64,000 nt of DNA from Spirosoma endbachense (GCF_010233585.1 NZ_CP045997.1:3683779-3747778); one strand, 5' to 3'; positions 1-9,330 are shown, numbered from the stretch's first letter. Numbers and translations: made by a program. The notes: generated by a model not told the origin, from the letters alone.

Positions 1-803
1 TGGCTGATGAAGCCAATGTAGCGAATCGGGCGGGTGTTGACGCGCAACTACTGACAGGTCAGCAGGTACAGGATCTTGAGCCGACGGCCAGGGTCACAGT
101 ACGCGGTGCCGTTTACTATCCCGGCGATGCACACATCTATCCCAATCAGTTGATTCGGGCATTAGTCATTCGGTTGCGACAACTGGGTGTAGCGATGCTC
201 GAGAATCAGCAAGTAATTGATTTTTCGATTCAAAACGGTCGTATTCAGGAGGTTATTACAACTACGGGTGCTTATTCATTCGATGAAGTGGTTGTAGCCG
301 CTGGGGCCTGGTCGCCTGAATTGACCCGAAAGCTGGGGTTATCCCTACCCCTCCAGGGCGGAAAGGGCTATAGCTTTATGCTTCCAAAGCAGGAGCAAAC
401 CATTCGGGTACCTGCCATTATGCTCGAAGCACGCGCGACCGCTACACCAATGAACGGTCAGCTCCGGTTGGCCGGAACGCTCGAAATTGCTGGAACCGAT
501 CTGTCGGTAAACCCGAATCGGGTTCGGGGTATTGTACAGTCGATCAATCGGTATTATCCTGATCTGGCCGTTACGATGCCCGCGACTGAAACGGTCTGGC
601 GGGGTCTTCGTCCCTGCTCCCCCGATGGGCTCCCTTACATTGGTCGCCTGAAGCATTTGCAAAACCTGACACTCGCTACCGGGCATGGCATGATGGGCGT
701 AAGCCTTGGCCCGGCAACTGGTCAGTTAGTTGCCGAGACCGTTACGGGTAGAACCGCCAGCCTATCACTATATCCTTTTGCTCCTGAACGGTTCAGCAAG
801 TAA
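1..803 (+). CDS. DadA-like FAD-dependent D-amino-acid oxidoreductase, 5' truncated
   Basis: The reading frame is open from the first full codon at base 3, so the gene begins before the window. What remains is the substrate-binding and C-terminal FAD-binding part of the DAO superfamily: a DAHIYPNQLIRAL segment at bases ~126-165, then EVVVAAGAWSPEL (flavin contact) and the family's end motif WRGLRPCSPDGLPYIGR followed by ATGHGMMGVSLGPATG. The WRGLRPCSPDGLP motif is closest to D-amino-acid dehydrogenase (DadA) and hydroxyproline-epimerase-linked oxidases. The reaction would be oxidative deamination of a D-amino acid or related imino acid, passing electrons to FAD. The N-terminal Rossmann motif lies outside the window. 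Substrate cannot be told. A hairpin follows the stop. Confidence 0.85.
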   Translation, partial: ADEANVANRAGVDAQLLTGQQVQDLEPTARVTVRGAVYYPGDAHIYPNQLIRALVIRLRQLGVAMLENQQVIDFSIQNGRIQEVITTTGAYSFDEVVVAAGAWSPELTRKLGLSLPLQGGKGYSFMLPKQEQTIRVPAIMLEARATATPMNGQLRLAGTLEIAGTDLSVNPNRVRGIVQSINRYYPDLAVTMPATETVWRGLRPCSPDGLPYIGRLKHLQNLTLATGHGMMGVSLGPATGQLVAETVTGRTASLSLYPFAPERFSK

Positions 804-831
804 CCGATCCAGTTTTTTTTACAGCGTAACT

Positions 832-885
832 AGAGCGAGTTACTGAGTCAGCAGAGAATTTTCTATTGACTCAGTAACTCGCTCT
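832..885. terminator. Perfect 19-bp inverted repeat after the DadA-like gene
   Basis: Arms 832-850 and 867-885 are perfect complements around a 16-base loop, 29 bases after the stop codon. There is no long T-run directly after it. A transcription terminator or mRNA-stabilising hairpin is the likely role. Confidence 0.6.
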
Positions 886-926
886 GTTTGTATCCCATTC
901 AGGAAAATTCAATTGGTAGTAGATTT

Positions 927-992
927 CAGGCCTATCGCCTGGAGCCGAATATGCGTAAACAACCCGTGGCACGGCTCCAGGCGATAGGCCTG
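927..992. repeat. Perfect 21-bp inverted repeat (REP-like or second terminator)
   Basis: Arms 927-947 and 972-992 are perfect complements around a 24-base loop. This is a second strong hairpin 40 bases after the first, with an unrelated sequence. Two stacked hairpins in the 366-base gap 804-1169 exceed what one terminator needs, so a REP-like intergenic repeat is possible. The rest of the gap shows no gene. Confidence 0.5.
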
Positions 993-1169
993 GACTTTTA
1001 GATTAAAATGTGATTAGACACTTTCTGTAATTGACTGATAGTGTGCGCTATCCCATCGACACAGGCCGAATTCTGCCAATACGTTGTATACCGTATGCAA
1101 CATTTGATTTGACATCGACGTACATAATTACAGAAGACGGCCTATAGTCTTCCAAGTATACAGATCAAG

Positions 1170-2639
1170 ATGAGAAAATACGGTATGACCAACGCATCTC
1201 ACAATCAGCCTATCTGGCAGAAACCAATTTTGTGGCTAATGGCCGGTTTCGTGCTAACCTTGTCGTCATGCAATAAGAAAGTCGATGACGTCAGTCCGCA
1301 GACCACAGGAACGAGCAGTGAAAACTCAACGATAGACAACTGGATTCTGGAGAACATGCGTCAGGTGTATTACTGGAACGATAAAATTCCGGCAAACCCT
1401 GACACCACCCTGGCTCCTTCTGACTTTTTCGATTCCATTCTATACAGTTTCGATGCAACGTTACGACCCGATGGGGATCGATTTTCCTGGATTGAGGAAA
1501 ACGCTACCGACCTGACGGCCGAGTTAAGTGGTCAGACCAAAACAACCGGGATGGAGTTTACGCTCTATCTGCGCACGTCCGGCTCCACCGATGTGATTGC
1601 CCAGGTATTGTACGTTCTACCGAACTCCCCCGCCGAACAGGCCGGGCTGAAGCGGGGTGACATTATCAGCAAAGTAAACGGTCAATCGCTGTCTACCACC
1701 AATTATGAATCACTGTTATTCGGCGATGCCACGACCTATGCGTTCGGAATCGCTCAGGTCAGCAATCAGGCCCTGGTCGATACCGACGTCACAAAAACCG
1801 TAACAACGGCAGTTTATCAGGAAAATCCGGTCTTTCTGGATTCGGTGTATACAATTGGCAGCAAAACCATTGGCTATCTGGTTTATAATCAGTTCGTACC
1901 GGCTCCCAATGGCAGCAATGGTACGGAATATGACAATCAGGTCGATGCGATTTTCAGCAAATTTAAAGCCCAGGGCGTTAATGAACTTGTTCTTGACCTG
2001 CGCTACAATCCGGGCGGTTATACGTCCTCTTCGGCAAATCTGGCCAGCCTGATTGGCAAAGGTGTCGATGCCAGCAAACTATACTTCCGGGAAGAATGGA
2101 ACGCAACCATTACACCCGAATTACAAAAAGAATACGGCAGCGATTTCTTTCTGCAAAAATTCAGTACGAAGGCACAAAACATTGGTGGCAATCTATCGCG
2201 GGTATTTGTGCTGACAACCGACTGGACAGCCTCGGCCAGCGAGCTGATTATCAATGGCCTGCGCCCTTACATGACGGTTACGACAATTGGCACGACTACC
2301 CATGGCAAGAACGTTGGTTCCATTACGATTACCGACGACACCGGCAAAATCAAGTGGGGTATGCAGCCGATTGTGTTCAAGTCCTTCAACAGCCTGGGCC
2401 AATCCGATTATGCTACTGGCTTTACGCCCTCGGTTGAAGTAGAGGAACCAATCACCCTGTATCCGCTCGGCGACACCCGCGATGCTCTTTTAAATGCGGC
2501 TATCGGTCAGATAACGGGTACGGGAGCCAGCAGCCGCCTGGGTGCTACCCAAAATCCACTGAAAGCGCTGGGGTCATCGATCCAGCGAAAAGCAGGTGGC
2601 AGCCAGATGGTACGTCCCCTGAAAAACCTCAATCTGTAG
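1170..2639 (+). CDS. S41 family peptidase lipoprotein with PDZ domain
   Basis: A 489-aa C-terminal-processing-type protease. A signal segment ending in the lipobox LSSC (residues ~32-35) predicts an outer-membrane or periplasmic lipoprotein. An N-terminal helical region (YYWNDKIP) is followed by a PDZ domain (around PNSPAEQAGLKRGD, ~150-170) and the S41 catalytic domain, with ELVLDLRYNPGGY and the nucleophile motif TASASE (serines ~355-357). This layout is common in Bacteroidota S41 lipoproteins. A start at the internal Met6 is equally possible. The gene stands alone and ends in a strong hairpin. The substrate is unknown; such enzymes cut unstructured C-termini of envelope proteins. Confidence 0.9.
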   Translation: MRKYGMTNASHNQPIWQKPILWLMAGFVLTLSSCNKKVDDVSPQTTGTSSENSTIDNWILENMRQVYYWNDKIPANPDTTLAPSDFFDSILYSFDATLRPDGDRFSWIEENATDLTAELSGQTKTTGMEFTLYLRTSGSTDVIAQVLYVLPNSPAEQAGLKRGDIISKVNGQSLSTTNYESLLFGDATTYAFGIAQVSNQALVDTDVTKTVTTAVYQENPVFLDSVYTIGSKTIGYLVYNQFVPAPNGSNGTEYDNQVDAIFSKFKAQGVNELVLDLRYNPGGYTSSSANLASLIGKGVDASKLYFREEWNATITPELQKEYGSDFFLQKFSTKAQNIGGNLSRVFVLTTDWTASASELIINGLRPYMTVTTIGTTTHGKNVGSITITDDTGKIKWGMQPIVFKSFNSLGQSDYATGFTPSVEVEEPITLYPLGDTRDALLNAAIGQITGTGASSRLGATQNPLKALGSSIQRKAGGSQMVRPLKNLNL

Positions 2640-2644
2640 ATACA

Positions 2645-2709
2645 GACCTGTTTAACAAGCGCGCTGGCACCTCTGATTCAGAGATGCCAGCGCGCTTGTT
2701 AAACAGGTC
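2645..2709. terminator. 25-bp inverted-repeat terminator
   Basis: Arms 2645-2669 and 2685-2709 are perfect complements, with a further partial pairing inside the loop. It begins six bases after the S41 gene stop. The remainder of the gap 2640-2984 has no gene; TAATTTTG at 2804-2811 fits the Bacteroidota -7 consensus but lacks a clear -33 partner. Confidence 0.75.
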
Positions 2710-2984
2710 CTTTAGCCGTTCCGGCAAATTAAGTTTTGACTGGTCGGCAAGAATTAAGAATTTTTATGAATACCCCCCGTTAGTAAGTAAGGTCCGTTTA
2801 AAGTAATTTTGCAGAACGCATTTAAGGTTCAAGCCCGCGCGAGCTGGCCAGGAAAGACAAATTAACCATTTATACGTTAATCGTTCGTCTCGGCTAATTC
2901 CCCCGTTGGAAGCCTCAAAAGCATCGGTCTTAACTCAAATTGATATAACTTTACGGTTCAGTTCTTTCGTTTACGCTATCTTTC

Positions 2985-4082
2985 ATGATTAATTTACCAA
3001 TCCGATTTCGTTCGGCAACTGGGTTCCAGCCGAAATCTATATCCCAAACGGCTTCTCTCTCACAAGCAGATCAGGATACTAAAAATCACCGCCGGTCACA
3101 GCTCATTAACTGGGCATTAGGTCTGGTTTGCATAGGCTGGGCCAGCGCACTTATCGGTTGCTCCAGCTCCGACACGGCATCAACGCTAGGCGACTGGAGA
3201 CACCGTTCCGATTTTGAAGGTGTGGCTCGTGCCTCTTCTTCCGGTTTCGTTATCGGTAATTTTGCCTACCTGGGTACAGGATACGATGCTTCCAATAATC
3301 GCCTGAAAGATTTCTGGGCTTATGATCAGACGAAAAACACTTGGGTACAGCTGGCCGATTTTGGCGGAGTTGCCCGGACAAATGCTGTTGGTTTTTCGGT
3401 CGGTACCAAAGGCTATATCGGAACCGGTCTGAATGCCAATAATGACAAACTGAAAGACTTCTGGGAATACGATCAGGCAACCAATAAGTGGAAAGCTGTA
3501 TCCGATTTTGGTGGTACGGCCCGTTACGCTGCTGTCGCCTTTTCGATTGGTAACAAAGGCTACGTGGGTACTGGTAATGATGGCAACTATTTGAAAGATA
3601 TATGGTCGTTTGATCCAGCTCAAAACGCCTGGGCAAAAGTTAGCAGCTACAGCGGATCGAAGCGGGTTGGTGCCGTAGCCATCGTGCTCAACGGACTGGC
3701 TTATGTTGGAACGGGCAACAACAACGGAAGCACCCTGAGAGATTGGTATGCTTATGATCCGGCGCAGGATTTATGGGTTGAAAAAGCTCAGTTTACGACT
3801 GATCAGTCGACCATTGCCCGGAGCTATGCTGTTGGATTTGCCATTAACAACCTGGGCTATATTACATCCGGTGATGCCAGCAGCACAACCGTTTGGCAAT
3901 ACAATCCGGCTACTGACATCTGGGCAACGCTCGGAACATTTGAAGGATCGGGAAGAACCTACGCGATTGGTTTTGCAATCGGCGGTAAAGGGTACGTTAC
4001 AACAGGTCTGAGTGGTACAGCTCGTTTTGATGACCTGTGGGAGTTCGACCCAACCATAGCACAGGACCTTGACACCAACTAA
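2985..4082 (+). CDS. Kelch-repeat lipoprotein
   Basis: A 365-aa protein with a long N-terminal stretch, a hydrophobic segment and a lipobox-like LIGC (~residues 56-59). Five to six Kelch-type repeats then run to the C-terminus, each carrying GxxxxGxx-YxGTG and ending in a FWEYDQ-x-NKW-type strand. This predicts a surface-exposed beta-propeller on the outer envelope. It overlaps the next gene by 14 bases, and the trio Kelch-DUF4907-DUF4270 recurs in Bacteroidota, so the three probably act together at the cell surface. The usual function is unknown. The 50 residues before the signal segment are unusually long; the true start may be a later non-ATG codon. Confidence 0.85.
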   Translation: MINLPIRFRSATGFQPKSISQTASLSQADQDTKNHRRSQLINWALGLVCIGWASALIGCSSSDTASTLGDWRHRSDFEGVARASSSGFVIGNFAYLGTGYDASNNRLKDFWAYDQTKNTWVQLADFGGVARTNAVGFSVGTKGYIGTGLNANNDKLKDFWEYDQATNKWKAVSDFGGTARYAAVAFSIGNKGYVGTGNDGNYLKDIWSFDPAQNAWAKVSSYSGSKRVGAVAIVLNGLAYVGTGNNNGSTLRDWYAYDPAQDLWVEKAQFTTDQSTIARSYAVGFAINNLGYITSGDASSTTVWQYNPATDIWATLGTFEGSGRTYAIGFAIGGKGYVTTGLSGTARFDDLWEFDPTIAQDLDTN

Positions 4083-4437
4083 AACCATAGAGCCACAGAA
4101 GAAACGACGTTCCCGGCCAGAGCTGATCCGCAAAGGGTTGTTACTGGTAATGGCGGGCCTTGCAATCCTGACTGGCTACCTGTTCTACAGTTGGCAGCCT
4201 CACTACAAGGTTCAGGTCTTTAACACATCTAGTGGCTGGGGTTACGATATACTGGATAACGGCAAGCCGTTTATTCACCAGCCTACCATACCGGGCGTAC
4301 CTGGTGTGGTAGGCTTTACCAACAGTGAGCAGGCCCAACGGGTCGGTGAGCGGGTTGTCGAGAAATTACAGGAGGAACAGGCAATGCCTACTCTGACACA
4401 TGACGAATTGCGCCAGTTAGGCGTAACAATTCCCTGA
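4069..4437 (+). CDS. DUF4907 family protein
   Basis: A 122-aa protein with one N-terminal membrane segment (~residues 23-42), a short basic cytoplasmic end and a periplasmic domain. Features such as GWGYDILDNGKPFIHQPTIPG are typical of DUF4907. The proposed start is a TTG inside the preceding Kelch gene; no in-frame ATG lies before the membrane segment, and ATG at 4150 would leave only a bare signal anchor. It sits between the Kelch and DUF4270 genes in a tight operon. No biochemical role is established. Confidence 0.75.
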   Translation: MTPTKTIEPQKKRRSRPELIRKGLLLVMAGLAILTGYLFYSWQPHYKVQVFNTSSGWGYDILDNGKPFIHQPTIPGVPGVVGFTNSEQAQRVGERVVEKLQEEQAMPTLTHDELRQLGVTIP

Positions 4438-4446
4438 TCTGTTTTT

Positions 4447-5772
4447 ATGATGCGTACTTTCTGGTACGCCGGTTTGCTGTTGCTGACCGGTATTGTACTT
4501 TTCGCCTGTCAATCAGGCGATCTTAACGTGGGGCAATCGGTCATCAACCCGCAGGAGTTGTTGGTTCAATCCATTGATTCTGTTACAATTCAGACATCAA
4601 CGGTGTTGAAGACTGACTCATTCCCAACGTCTCCCGACCAAAATATTCTGATTGGGCAGTGGACTGATGCAAAAACGGGTCGGTTAACGGCACGAGGAAT
4701 CGCGGCACTTGATTATGCGTCGAACTCGTTTACGACTCAAACGACATTGCGTTTAGATTCTTTAGTGCTTGAATTAGGCTATGCCTATACTTATGGTGAT
4801 ACTGCTTCAGTATTTAATATGAGTGTGTACCGCCTGAATCGGCCGTTGACTCCTCAACTCTTTTATAATACCACGCCTGCCAGCTACGAAACGAAGCCCT
4901 TTTTACAACAGGCAATTATACCCAGGCCGGTAACCGGTACAAGGCCCGTTCGTATGCGGATTCCAGCCGACATCGCACAGGCATTCTACGCAAAGCTGGT
5001 TAATGGAGAAATTAACAACTCAACTACATTAGAAGAGTTTTTTCCTGGCTTTGCCTTTGTGAGTCAATCAACAGCCAATAATACATTTCTGGCGTTTGCA
5101 ACGGGTTCAACAAGCGGTTTACGGCTCTATTATCACGATACTGATATTAATCAGACAGCCTCGAACGTGCTGTTCCCGCTCAGCAGTCTGCACTTTACCC
5201 AATTGCAGAACGACCGGAGCGGCACAGTCTTAAGTTCGTTAAAGACCCGTTCAGATGCGGTAAACAGCCGTCAAACTGACAACACGACATCTATCTCCTG
5301 GGGAGCCGGTCTGCAAACCCGCATCGAATTTCCGTTTCTGGGTGCGTTTGCGCGCCCCGATCAGTTTGTCGACCTGAACAGTGCCTTACTGGTCATAAAA
5401 CCGGTTCGACAAAGCATTCTGGATAATGCGGCTCCAGTACTAAACCTGGCTATTTATGAAGTCAACGGTCAGAATGATATTATAGCAACCGTACCGGGTA
5501 CGTCATCAGGGTCAACACAAGCGATTGCGCAGTATTACCTAAATCCATATACACCGCTACTGGATGATACGTACACGTTTGATTTGACCTATTACATTGG
5601 TCAGATTATCAAGCGGAAAATTCCGAATCGTGCACTATTGCTGACCACGTATCCAAACCCACAAAACGGGACGCCTACGTTGCGGGAATTGATTCAGCGG
5701 GTAACGCTCGGTAACCAGCTACGGCAAAACGACCCGATGAAATTGCAGCTGTATATGACGTCCAGTCTATAA
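4447..5772 (+). CDS. DUF4270 family lipoprotein
   Basis: A 441-aa secreted protein with a signal peptide ending in the lipobox LFAC (~residues 18-21). The body has beta-rich repeats beginning SIDSVTIQT and LIGQWTDAKTG, as in DUF4270 proteins of Bacteroidota. It starts nine bases after the DUF4907 gene and closes the operon, which ends in a clear terminator. Two adjacent ATGs give the same protein within one residue. The function is unknown; the location should be the outer membrane or cell surface. Confidence 0.85.
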   Translation: MMRTFWYAGLLLLTGIVLFACQSGDLNVGQSVINPQELLVQSIDSVTIQTSTVLKTDSFPTSPDQNILIGQWTDAKTGRLTARGIAALDYASNSFTTQTTLRLDSLVLELGYAYTYGDTASVFNMSVYRLNRPLTPQLFYNTTPASYETKPFLQQAIIPRPVTGTRPVRMRIPADIAQAFYAKLVNGEINNSTTLEEFFPGFAFVSQSTANNTFLAFATGSTSGLRLYYHDTDINQTASNVLFPLSSLHFTQLQNDRSGTVLSSLKTRSDAVNSRQTDNTTSISWGAGLQTRIEFPFLGAFARPDQFVDLNSALLVIKPVRQSILDNAAPVLNLAIYEVNGQNDIIATVPGTSSGSTQAIAQYYLNPYTPLLDDTYTFDLTYYIGQIIKRKIPNRALLLTTYPNPQNGTPTLRELIQRVTLGNQLRQNDPMKLQLYMTSSL

Positions 5773-5817
5773 GCTGCTTGCAAGGCATTTCGGTTTTTGA
5801 CTACAACTTTATTCAGC

Positions 5818-5846
5818 AGGCCAGCAAAATTCTATTTTGCTGGCCT
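5818..5846 (+). terminator. Rho-independent terminator of the Kelch-DUF4907-DUF4270 operon
   Basis: A 12-bp stem (5818-5829 with 5835-5846), five-base loop, then TTTA. The rest of the gap up to 6162 has no convincing gene: short frames there overlap this hairpin or each other and show no known features. Confidence 0.8.
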
Positions 5847-6162
5847 TTATAATTCTATACATACCACTCTCTGGCTACTTACTACTCTTCCTTTTTTATA
5901 GCTATAACTCCCAGGTTGAACCAGTAAAAGCCCATTGTTTTTCTGGACACAGCAGCTCGTTTTTTTCTCTACCGATGGCTTTCTACTTGCAATGGGGTCA
6001 GCAGCCAATAGGCAGAGGTCTACCTTGGACTGATGTTAAAAGAGCTTAAAAACCGCGTTAAAAGGCCAGAAATCAAATATCAGATGCCCAAGATGTACGT
6101 TACCTTCTTAAACCGTGAGACAGCGGCCAAACTGAATAAGTCAGAAGATGCAACGTACATTC

Positions 6163-6411
6163 ATGAAATCGGAAGTAAATCGGGCAACTCCAACACCGCA
6201 GCCAGCCCTACAGGCGCTCCTGTCGCAGTCAGAAGATGAGTTTTACGGAAGTCTCCAACGTATCTGGAATAACGTTGTGCAACTCGAAGATATGGGCCTA
6301 ATTCATAACGAAAACGACAAGTTCATCTATGCTTACCGGTTTGCTGAAGCCGAATTACAGCGGGCCTATTCTGAAAAAGAAGTAGTCGTTATAGCTCCCC
6401 ATAAATTTTAG
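6163..6411 (+). CDS. Small hypothetical protein
   Basis: An 82-aa soluble, acidic protein from the ATG at 6163 (an ATG at 6148 would add five residues). A Pro/Gln-rich start is followed by a helical region (EDEFYGSLQRIWNNVVQLEDMG) and a C-terminal strand. No family is recognised. It lies 22 bases before the next gene and is probably cotranscribed with it. An overlapping frame from 6033 covers the same start and is judged weaker. Confidence 0.45.
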   Translation: MKSEVNRATPTPQPALQALLSQSEDEFYGSLQRIWNNVVQLEDMGLIHNENDKFIYAYRFAEAELQRAYSEKEVVVIAPHKF

Positions 6412-6433
6412 TCGATTCCGCTCTTCAGTAACT

Positions 6434-6847
6434 ATGAAAACGTACCGGAATGAGCACGTCACAGTGATTGTCGATTGTGGAGTGCACTTCATCCAGCAAA
6501 CATGGACGGGCTTGCCCACCAGCGAAAGCTTCCAGAATGGCTCACTGGCCATACTGGCACTGGCCAGAAAACACCAGCCTAAACGGTGGCTGATCGACCT
6601 CCAGGCGCTCCGATTATTTAATCCAATCGATTTACAGTGGTTCATACAGGAATGGCTACCCCGAGCGACTCTTTATTTGCCGCATAACATCCGGGTAGCC
6701 ATTATTCTGAATGACCTCAATCAGTTCGGGAAGCTGGGTGCCGATATGATCCTGAGAGCCTCCGCCCGACAGAATGATGCAGTAGTCAGCCGCTATTTTG
6801 TTGGCAACGAAGAGGCTCGCCAATGGCTGATGCTATGGGATAAATGA
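6434..6847 (+). CDS. STAS/SpoIIAA-like small protein
   Basis: A 137-aa protein with an alternating strand/helix pattern: a first strand HVTVIVDCGVHF, a central KRWLIDLQALRLF, then RVAIILNDL and a C-terminal helix. This resembles the SpoIIAA-like proteins common in Cytophagales. No catalytic residues or membrane segments are seen. It follows the small gene at 6163 and may be a partner. Family assignment is by fold pattern only. Confidence 0.6.
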   Translation: MKTYRNEHVTVIVDCGVHFIQQTWTGLPTSESFQNGSLAILALARKHQPKRWLIDLQALRLFNPIDLQWFIQEWLPRATLYLPHNIRVAIILNDLNQFGKLGADMILRASARQNDAVVSRYFVGNEEARQWLMLWDK

Positions 6848-7101
6848 TCTGAAAATAGCCGCAATAGGAATCGCTCCTGCAAGAGTTTTAGTAGCTAGTT
6901 AGCTGATTATAAGTTGATCGTGCCGATTGCTGGCCATCTGCTTCCTCAGTGTTTATAATCGACGTCTGCTGTAACTCGCTCATAATAAACGATGTGTTAT
7001 ACGACCTGGAAATCGCACAGTCAATTTGAGTAATTTCTGCAACAGTTTCGAACGAGTTCGCGTATTGGTCAATAATCTCCAGTACTTGCAGTTTATCACC
7101 T

Positions 7102-7626
7102 ATGACTCGTTACGATTTTCTGAAATCAATGGGATTCACAGGGGCAGCGCTGATGGCAGCGCTTACGTCCTGTGTCCATGAAGGAGACTCTGTCGTTAAT
7201 GCATTGACGCTTACGCCAACGGGCACCGTTACATCGCCCGTAACCACTACAACCAGCAGTGGCACCACAACACAACCGGTAACCACTACAACCAGCAGCT
7301 CAACCGACCTGAGCACAATTACCAATCGCCTGCTAACCATTGACCTGACCAGTTCGACAGCTTCGGCGCTGAAAAGCATCGGAGGTTACCTTGCGCAGAG
7401 TGGAATTGTAGTGGCCCAGGTTAGCGCAGGCACCTATGTTGCTGTCACGCAAACGTGTAGCCATGAGCCGAAGAAAGCCATTATCTTCAATAAAACAGAA
7501 TTCTACTGCACCCAGCACGGCGCACGCTTTGACCTGACTGGCAAAGGCAAAAACAGCTTTGGAAGTCGGGGAATAACCGTTTATAAGGTAGCCACCGATG
7601 GCAAAACCCTTGTCGTTTACAGTTAA
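7102..7626 (+). CDS. Rieske [2Fe-2S] domain lipoprotein
   Basis: A 174-aa protein with an N-terminal export segment and a lipobox-like LTSC (~22-25). A Thr/Ser-rich linker containing a duplicated PVTTTTSS unit follows, then a C-terminal Rieske domain. The cluster ligands are visible as CSH (~115) and, about 20 residues later, CTQHG, matching the CxH...CxxH pattern. It should be an envelope electron carrier. It begins the operon with thioredoxin, ApbE, DUF4266 and DUF3570 genes, which suggests an extracytoplasmic redox system. Confidence 0.9.
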   Translation: MTRYDFLKSMGFTGAALMAALTSCVHEGDSVVNALTLTPTGTVTSPVTTTTSSGTTTQPVTTTTSSSTDLSTITNRLLTIDLTSSTASALKSIGGYLAQSGIVVAQVSAGTYVAVTQTCSHEPKKAIIFNKTEFYCTQHGARFDLTGKGKNSFGSRGITVYKVATDGKTLVVYS

Positions 7627-7653
7627 TCATCACCGGTTAGCCCCAACATCTGT

Positions 7654-8097
7654 ATGAAACTGCTACTCATATCTCTTCTAACATCATTTGTTATCACGAC
7701 TACCGGCTGGCAACTCGATTTTGAGCACGCTAAAGCTGAAGCCAGCCAAAGTCATAAATTGATTCTGCTTAATTTTTCGGGCTCCGATTGGTGCGGCCCA
7801 TGTATTAAGCTCAAAAAAGACGTTTTTGAATCTCCCGCTTTTCAGGAATTCGCAACGGATCGCTTAATACTCGTACGTGCCGATTTCCCCCGTCTATCGA
7901 AGAATCAGTTAGAGACCAAACAGGTTGCCCATAACGAAGCACTGGCCGAAAAATACAACCGGCAGGGTAAGTTTCCGTTTACGCTGTTGCTCGACGCCAA
8001 TGGTAAAGTCCTGAAAGAATGGGATGGCTATCCGCAATCGCTGACGCCATCGTCGTTTATGGAAACCATTCAGTCCCTGACACCTTCGGCCAAATGA
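7654..8097 (+). CDS. Periplasmic thioredoxin-family protein
   Basis: A 147-aa protein with a signal peptide and a thioredoxin fold of the Thioredoxin_7 type. The active site is SDWCGPC (~residues 46-52), giving a CxxC dithiol/disulfide centre. A later FPFTLLLDANGK contains the cis-Pro region. It probably reduces or isomerises disulfides of exported partners. The stop overlaps the next start (ATGA at 8094-8097), so translation is coupled to the ApbE gene. Confidence 0.9.
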   Translation: MKLLLISLLTSFVITTTGWQLDFEHAKAEASQSHKLILLNFSGSDWCGPCIKLKKDVFESPAFQEFATDRLILVRADFPRLSKNQLETKQVAHNEALAEKYNRQGKFPFTLLLDANGKVLKEWDGYPQSLTPSSFMETIQSLTPSAK

Positions 8098-9062
8098 AAT
8101 CGGACATGCGTATCCACCAACGAGTCCAGCGGCTGATGGGCAATCGCTTCGAAATCAGCGTCGTTGGCGAGGATGCAGCCTGGGCCAACGCTCGAATCGA
8201 TGAAGCCATTCAGGAAATCAGTCGAATTGAGGCATTGCTGACTACCTATAACGAGCTCAGTCAGACCAATCAGATCAATGCGAATGCAGGCATCAGACCC
8301 GTTCAGGTCGATGCAGAAGTATTTGCGCTGATTCAGCGCTCGCTACGGCTGTCGGAGCTAACGCAGGGCGCATTTGATATTACCTACGGGTCGATTGATA
8401 AACGGCTCTGGAATTTTGACACCACGCTGACATCCTTGCCAGACCCCAAAACGGCCCGGCGGCTGGTAAGGCTCATCGACTATCGGAACGTACAACTTAA
8501 TGCGGCTGTGCGTAGTGTATTCCTGAAAGAAAAAGGAATGCGGATTGGTTTCGGTGGTATTGGCAAAGGATATGCTGCCGAACGGGCTAAACAGCTCCTG
8601 CGTGAGCGCGGGGTCGAAAGTGGTATCGTAAACGCAGCGGGTGATCTGACAACCTGGGGAAACCAGCCAACTGGCAATCCCTGGACGATCGGTATCGCGG
8701 ATCCGGATTCGCACCTTCTGGCCGGAACCAGACAGGCATTTTCTTATCTGACCATCAGCAATGCGGCTGTAGCCACTTCAGGCACTTACGAAAAGTATGC
8801 GCTAATTGGCGGGAAACGGTATTCGCACACAATAGATCCCAAAACCGGCTACCCAGTATCGGGAATCAAAAGCGTGACGATCATTGCGCCAAATGCTGAA
8901 CTGGCCGATGCGCTCGCTACCCCTGTTATGGTAATGGGTGTTCGGGTAGGGCTCGATTTGATCAATCAGATGAAAAATATTGCCTGCGTCATTATCGACG
9001 ATACCGATGTGATTTACACCTCAAAAACTATTCGATTGCATTCACCAGACATGGTCAGCTAA
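8094..9062 (+). CDS. apbE: FAD:protein FMN transferase (ApbE)
   Basis: A 322-aa flavin transferase that attaches FMN covalently to Thr/Ser of extracytoplasmic proteins. Family marks are visible: RLMGNRFEISVVG near the start, LWNFD, the FAD-binding GGIGKGYAAE, NAAGDLTTWG, AATSGTYEKY and HTIDPKTGYPV. The start at 8094 is chosen because it overlaps the thioredoxin stop by four bases; ATG at 8106 is an alternative. No obvious lipobox is present at this start, so export is uncertain. A flavinylation target motif (DGxxxxAT-like) was not found in its neighbours. Confidence 0.92.
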   Translation: MKSDMRIHQRVQRLMGNRFEISVVGEDAAWANARIDEAIQEISRIEALLTTYNELSQTNQINANAGIRPVQVDAEVFALIQRSLRLSELTQGAFDITYGSIDKRLWNFDTTLTSLPDPKTARRLVRLIDYRNVQLNAAVRSVFLKEKGMRIGFGGIGKGYAAERAKQLLRERGVESGIVNAAGDLTTWGNQPTGNPWTIGIADPDSHLLAGTRQAFSYLTISNAAVATSGTYEKYALIGGKRYSHTIDPKTGYPVSGIKSVTIIAPNAELADALATPVMVMGVRVGLDLINQMKNIACVIIDDTDVIYTSKTIRLHSPDMVS

Positions 9063-9090
9063 AGCCAATGCCCTGTAAATCACCGTATCG

Positions 9091-9318
9091 ATGACTATAC
9101 GAACCTCATTCAAGGCTATTCTATCGGCCAGTATCCTAGTACTGGGCACGACCTCCTGCGTTACGGTCAAAGAGTACCAGAAAAGCCGTATCAACGACGC
9201 CGAAATGGAATTATCGGCGCGCAAATCCGAGAAATTCGAACAGAACTTTTATCTCTACCGCGAAGGAGCGGCCGGTGCCAATGGTGGCAAAAGTGGCGGT
9301 GGTTGTGGCTGTAATTAA
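9091..9318 (+). CDS. DUF4266 lipoprotein with Cys/Gly-rich tail
   Basis: A 75-aa protein: a lipoprotein signal (TTSC, ~20-23), a charged helical middle (KEYQKSRINDAEMEL) and a short Gly-rich end GGKSGGGCGCN. This is the DUF4266 family, regularly found between ApbE and DUF3570 genes. The two C-terminal cysteines in a flexible tail could bind metal or form a disulfide handled by the neighbouring thioredoxin. Its function is unknown. Confidence 0.88.
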   Translation: MTIRTSFKAILSASILVLGTTSCVTVKEYQKSRINDAEMELSARKSEKFEQNFYLYREGAAGANGGKSGGGCGCN

Positions 9319-9330
9319 TCCCCGAAATTC

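Noticed and set aside
5837..6239. Two overlapping small plus-strand frames (5837-6049 and 6033-6239)
   Set aside because: The first begins with TTG inside a terminator stem, and the second overlaps the better-supported gene at 6163; neither has recognisable features.
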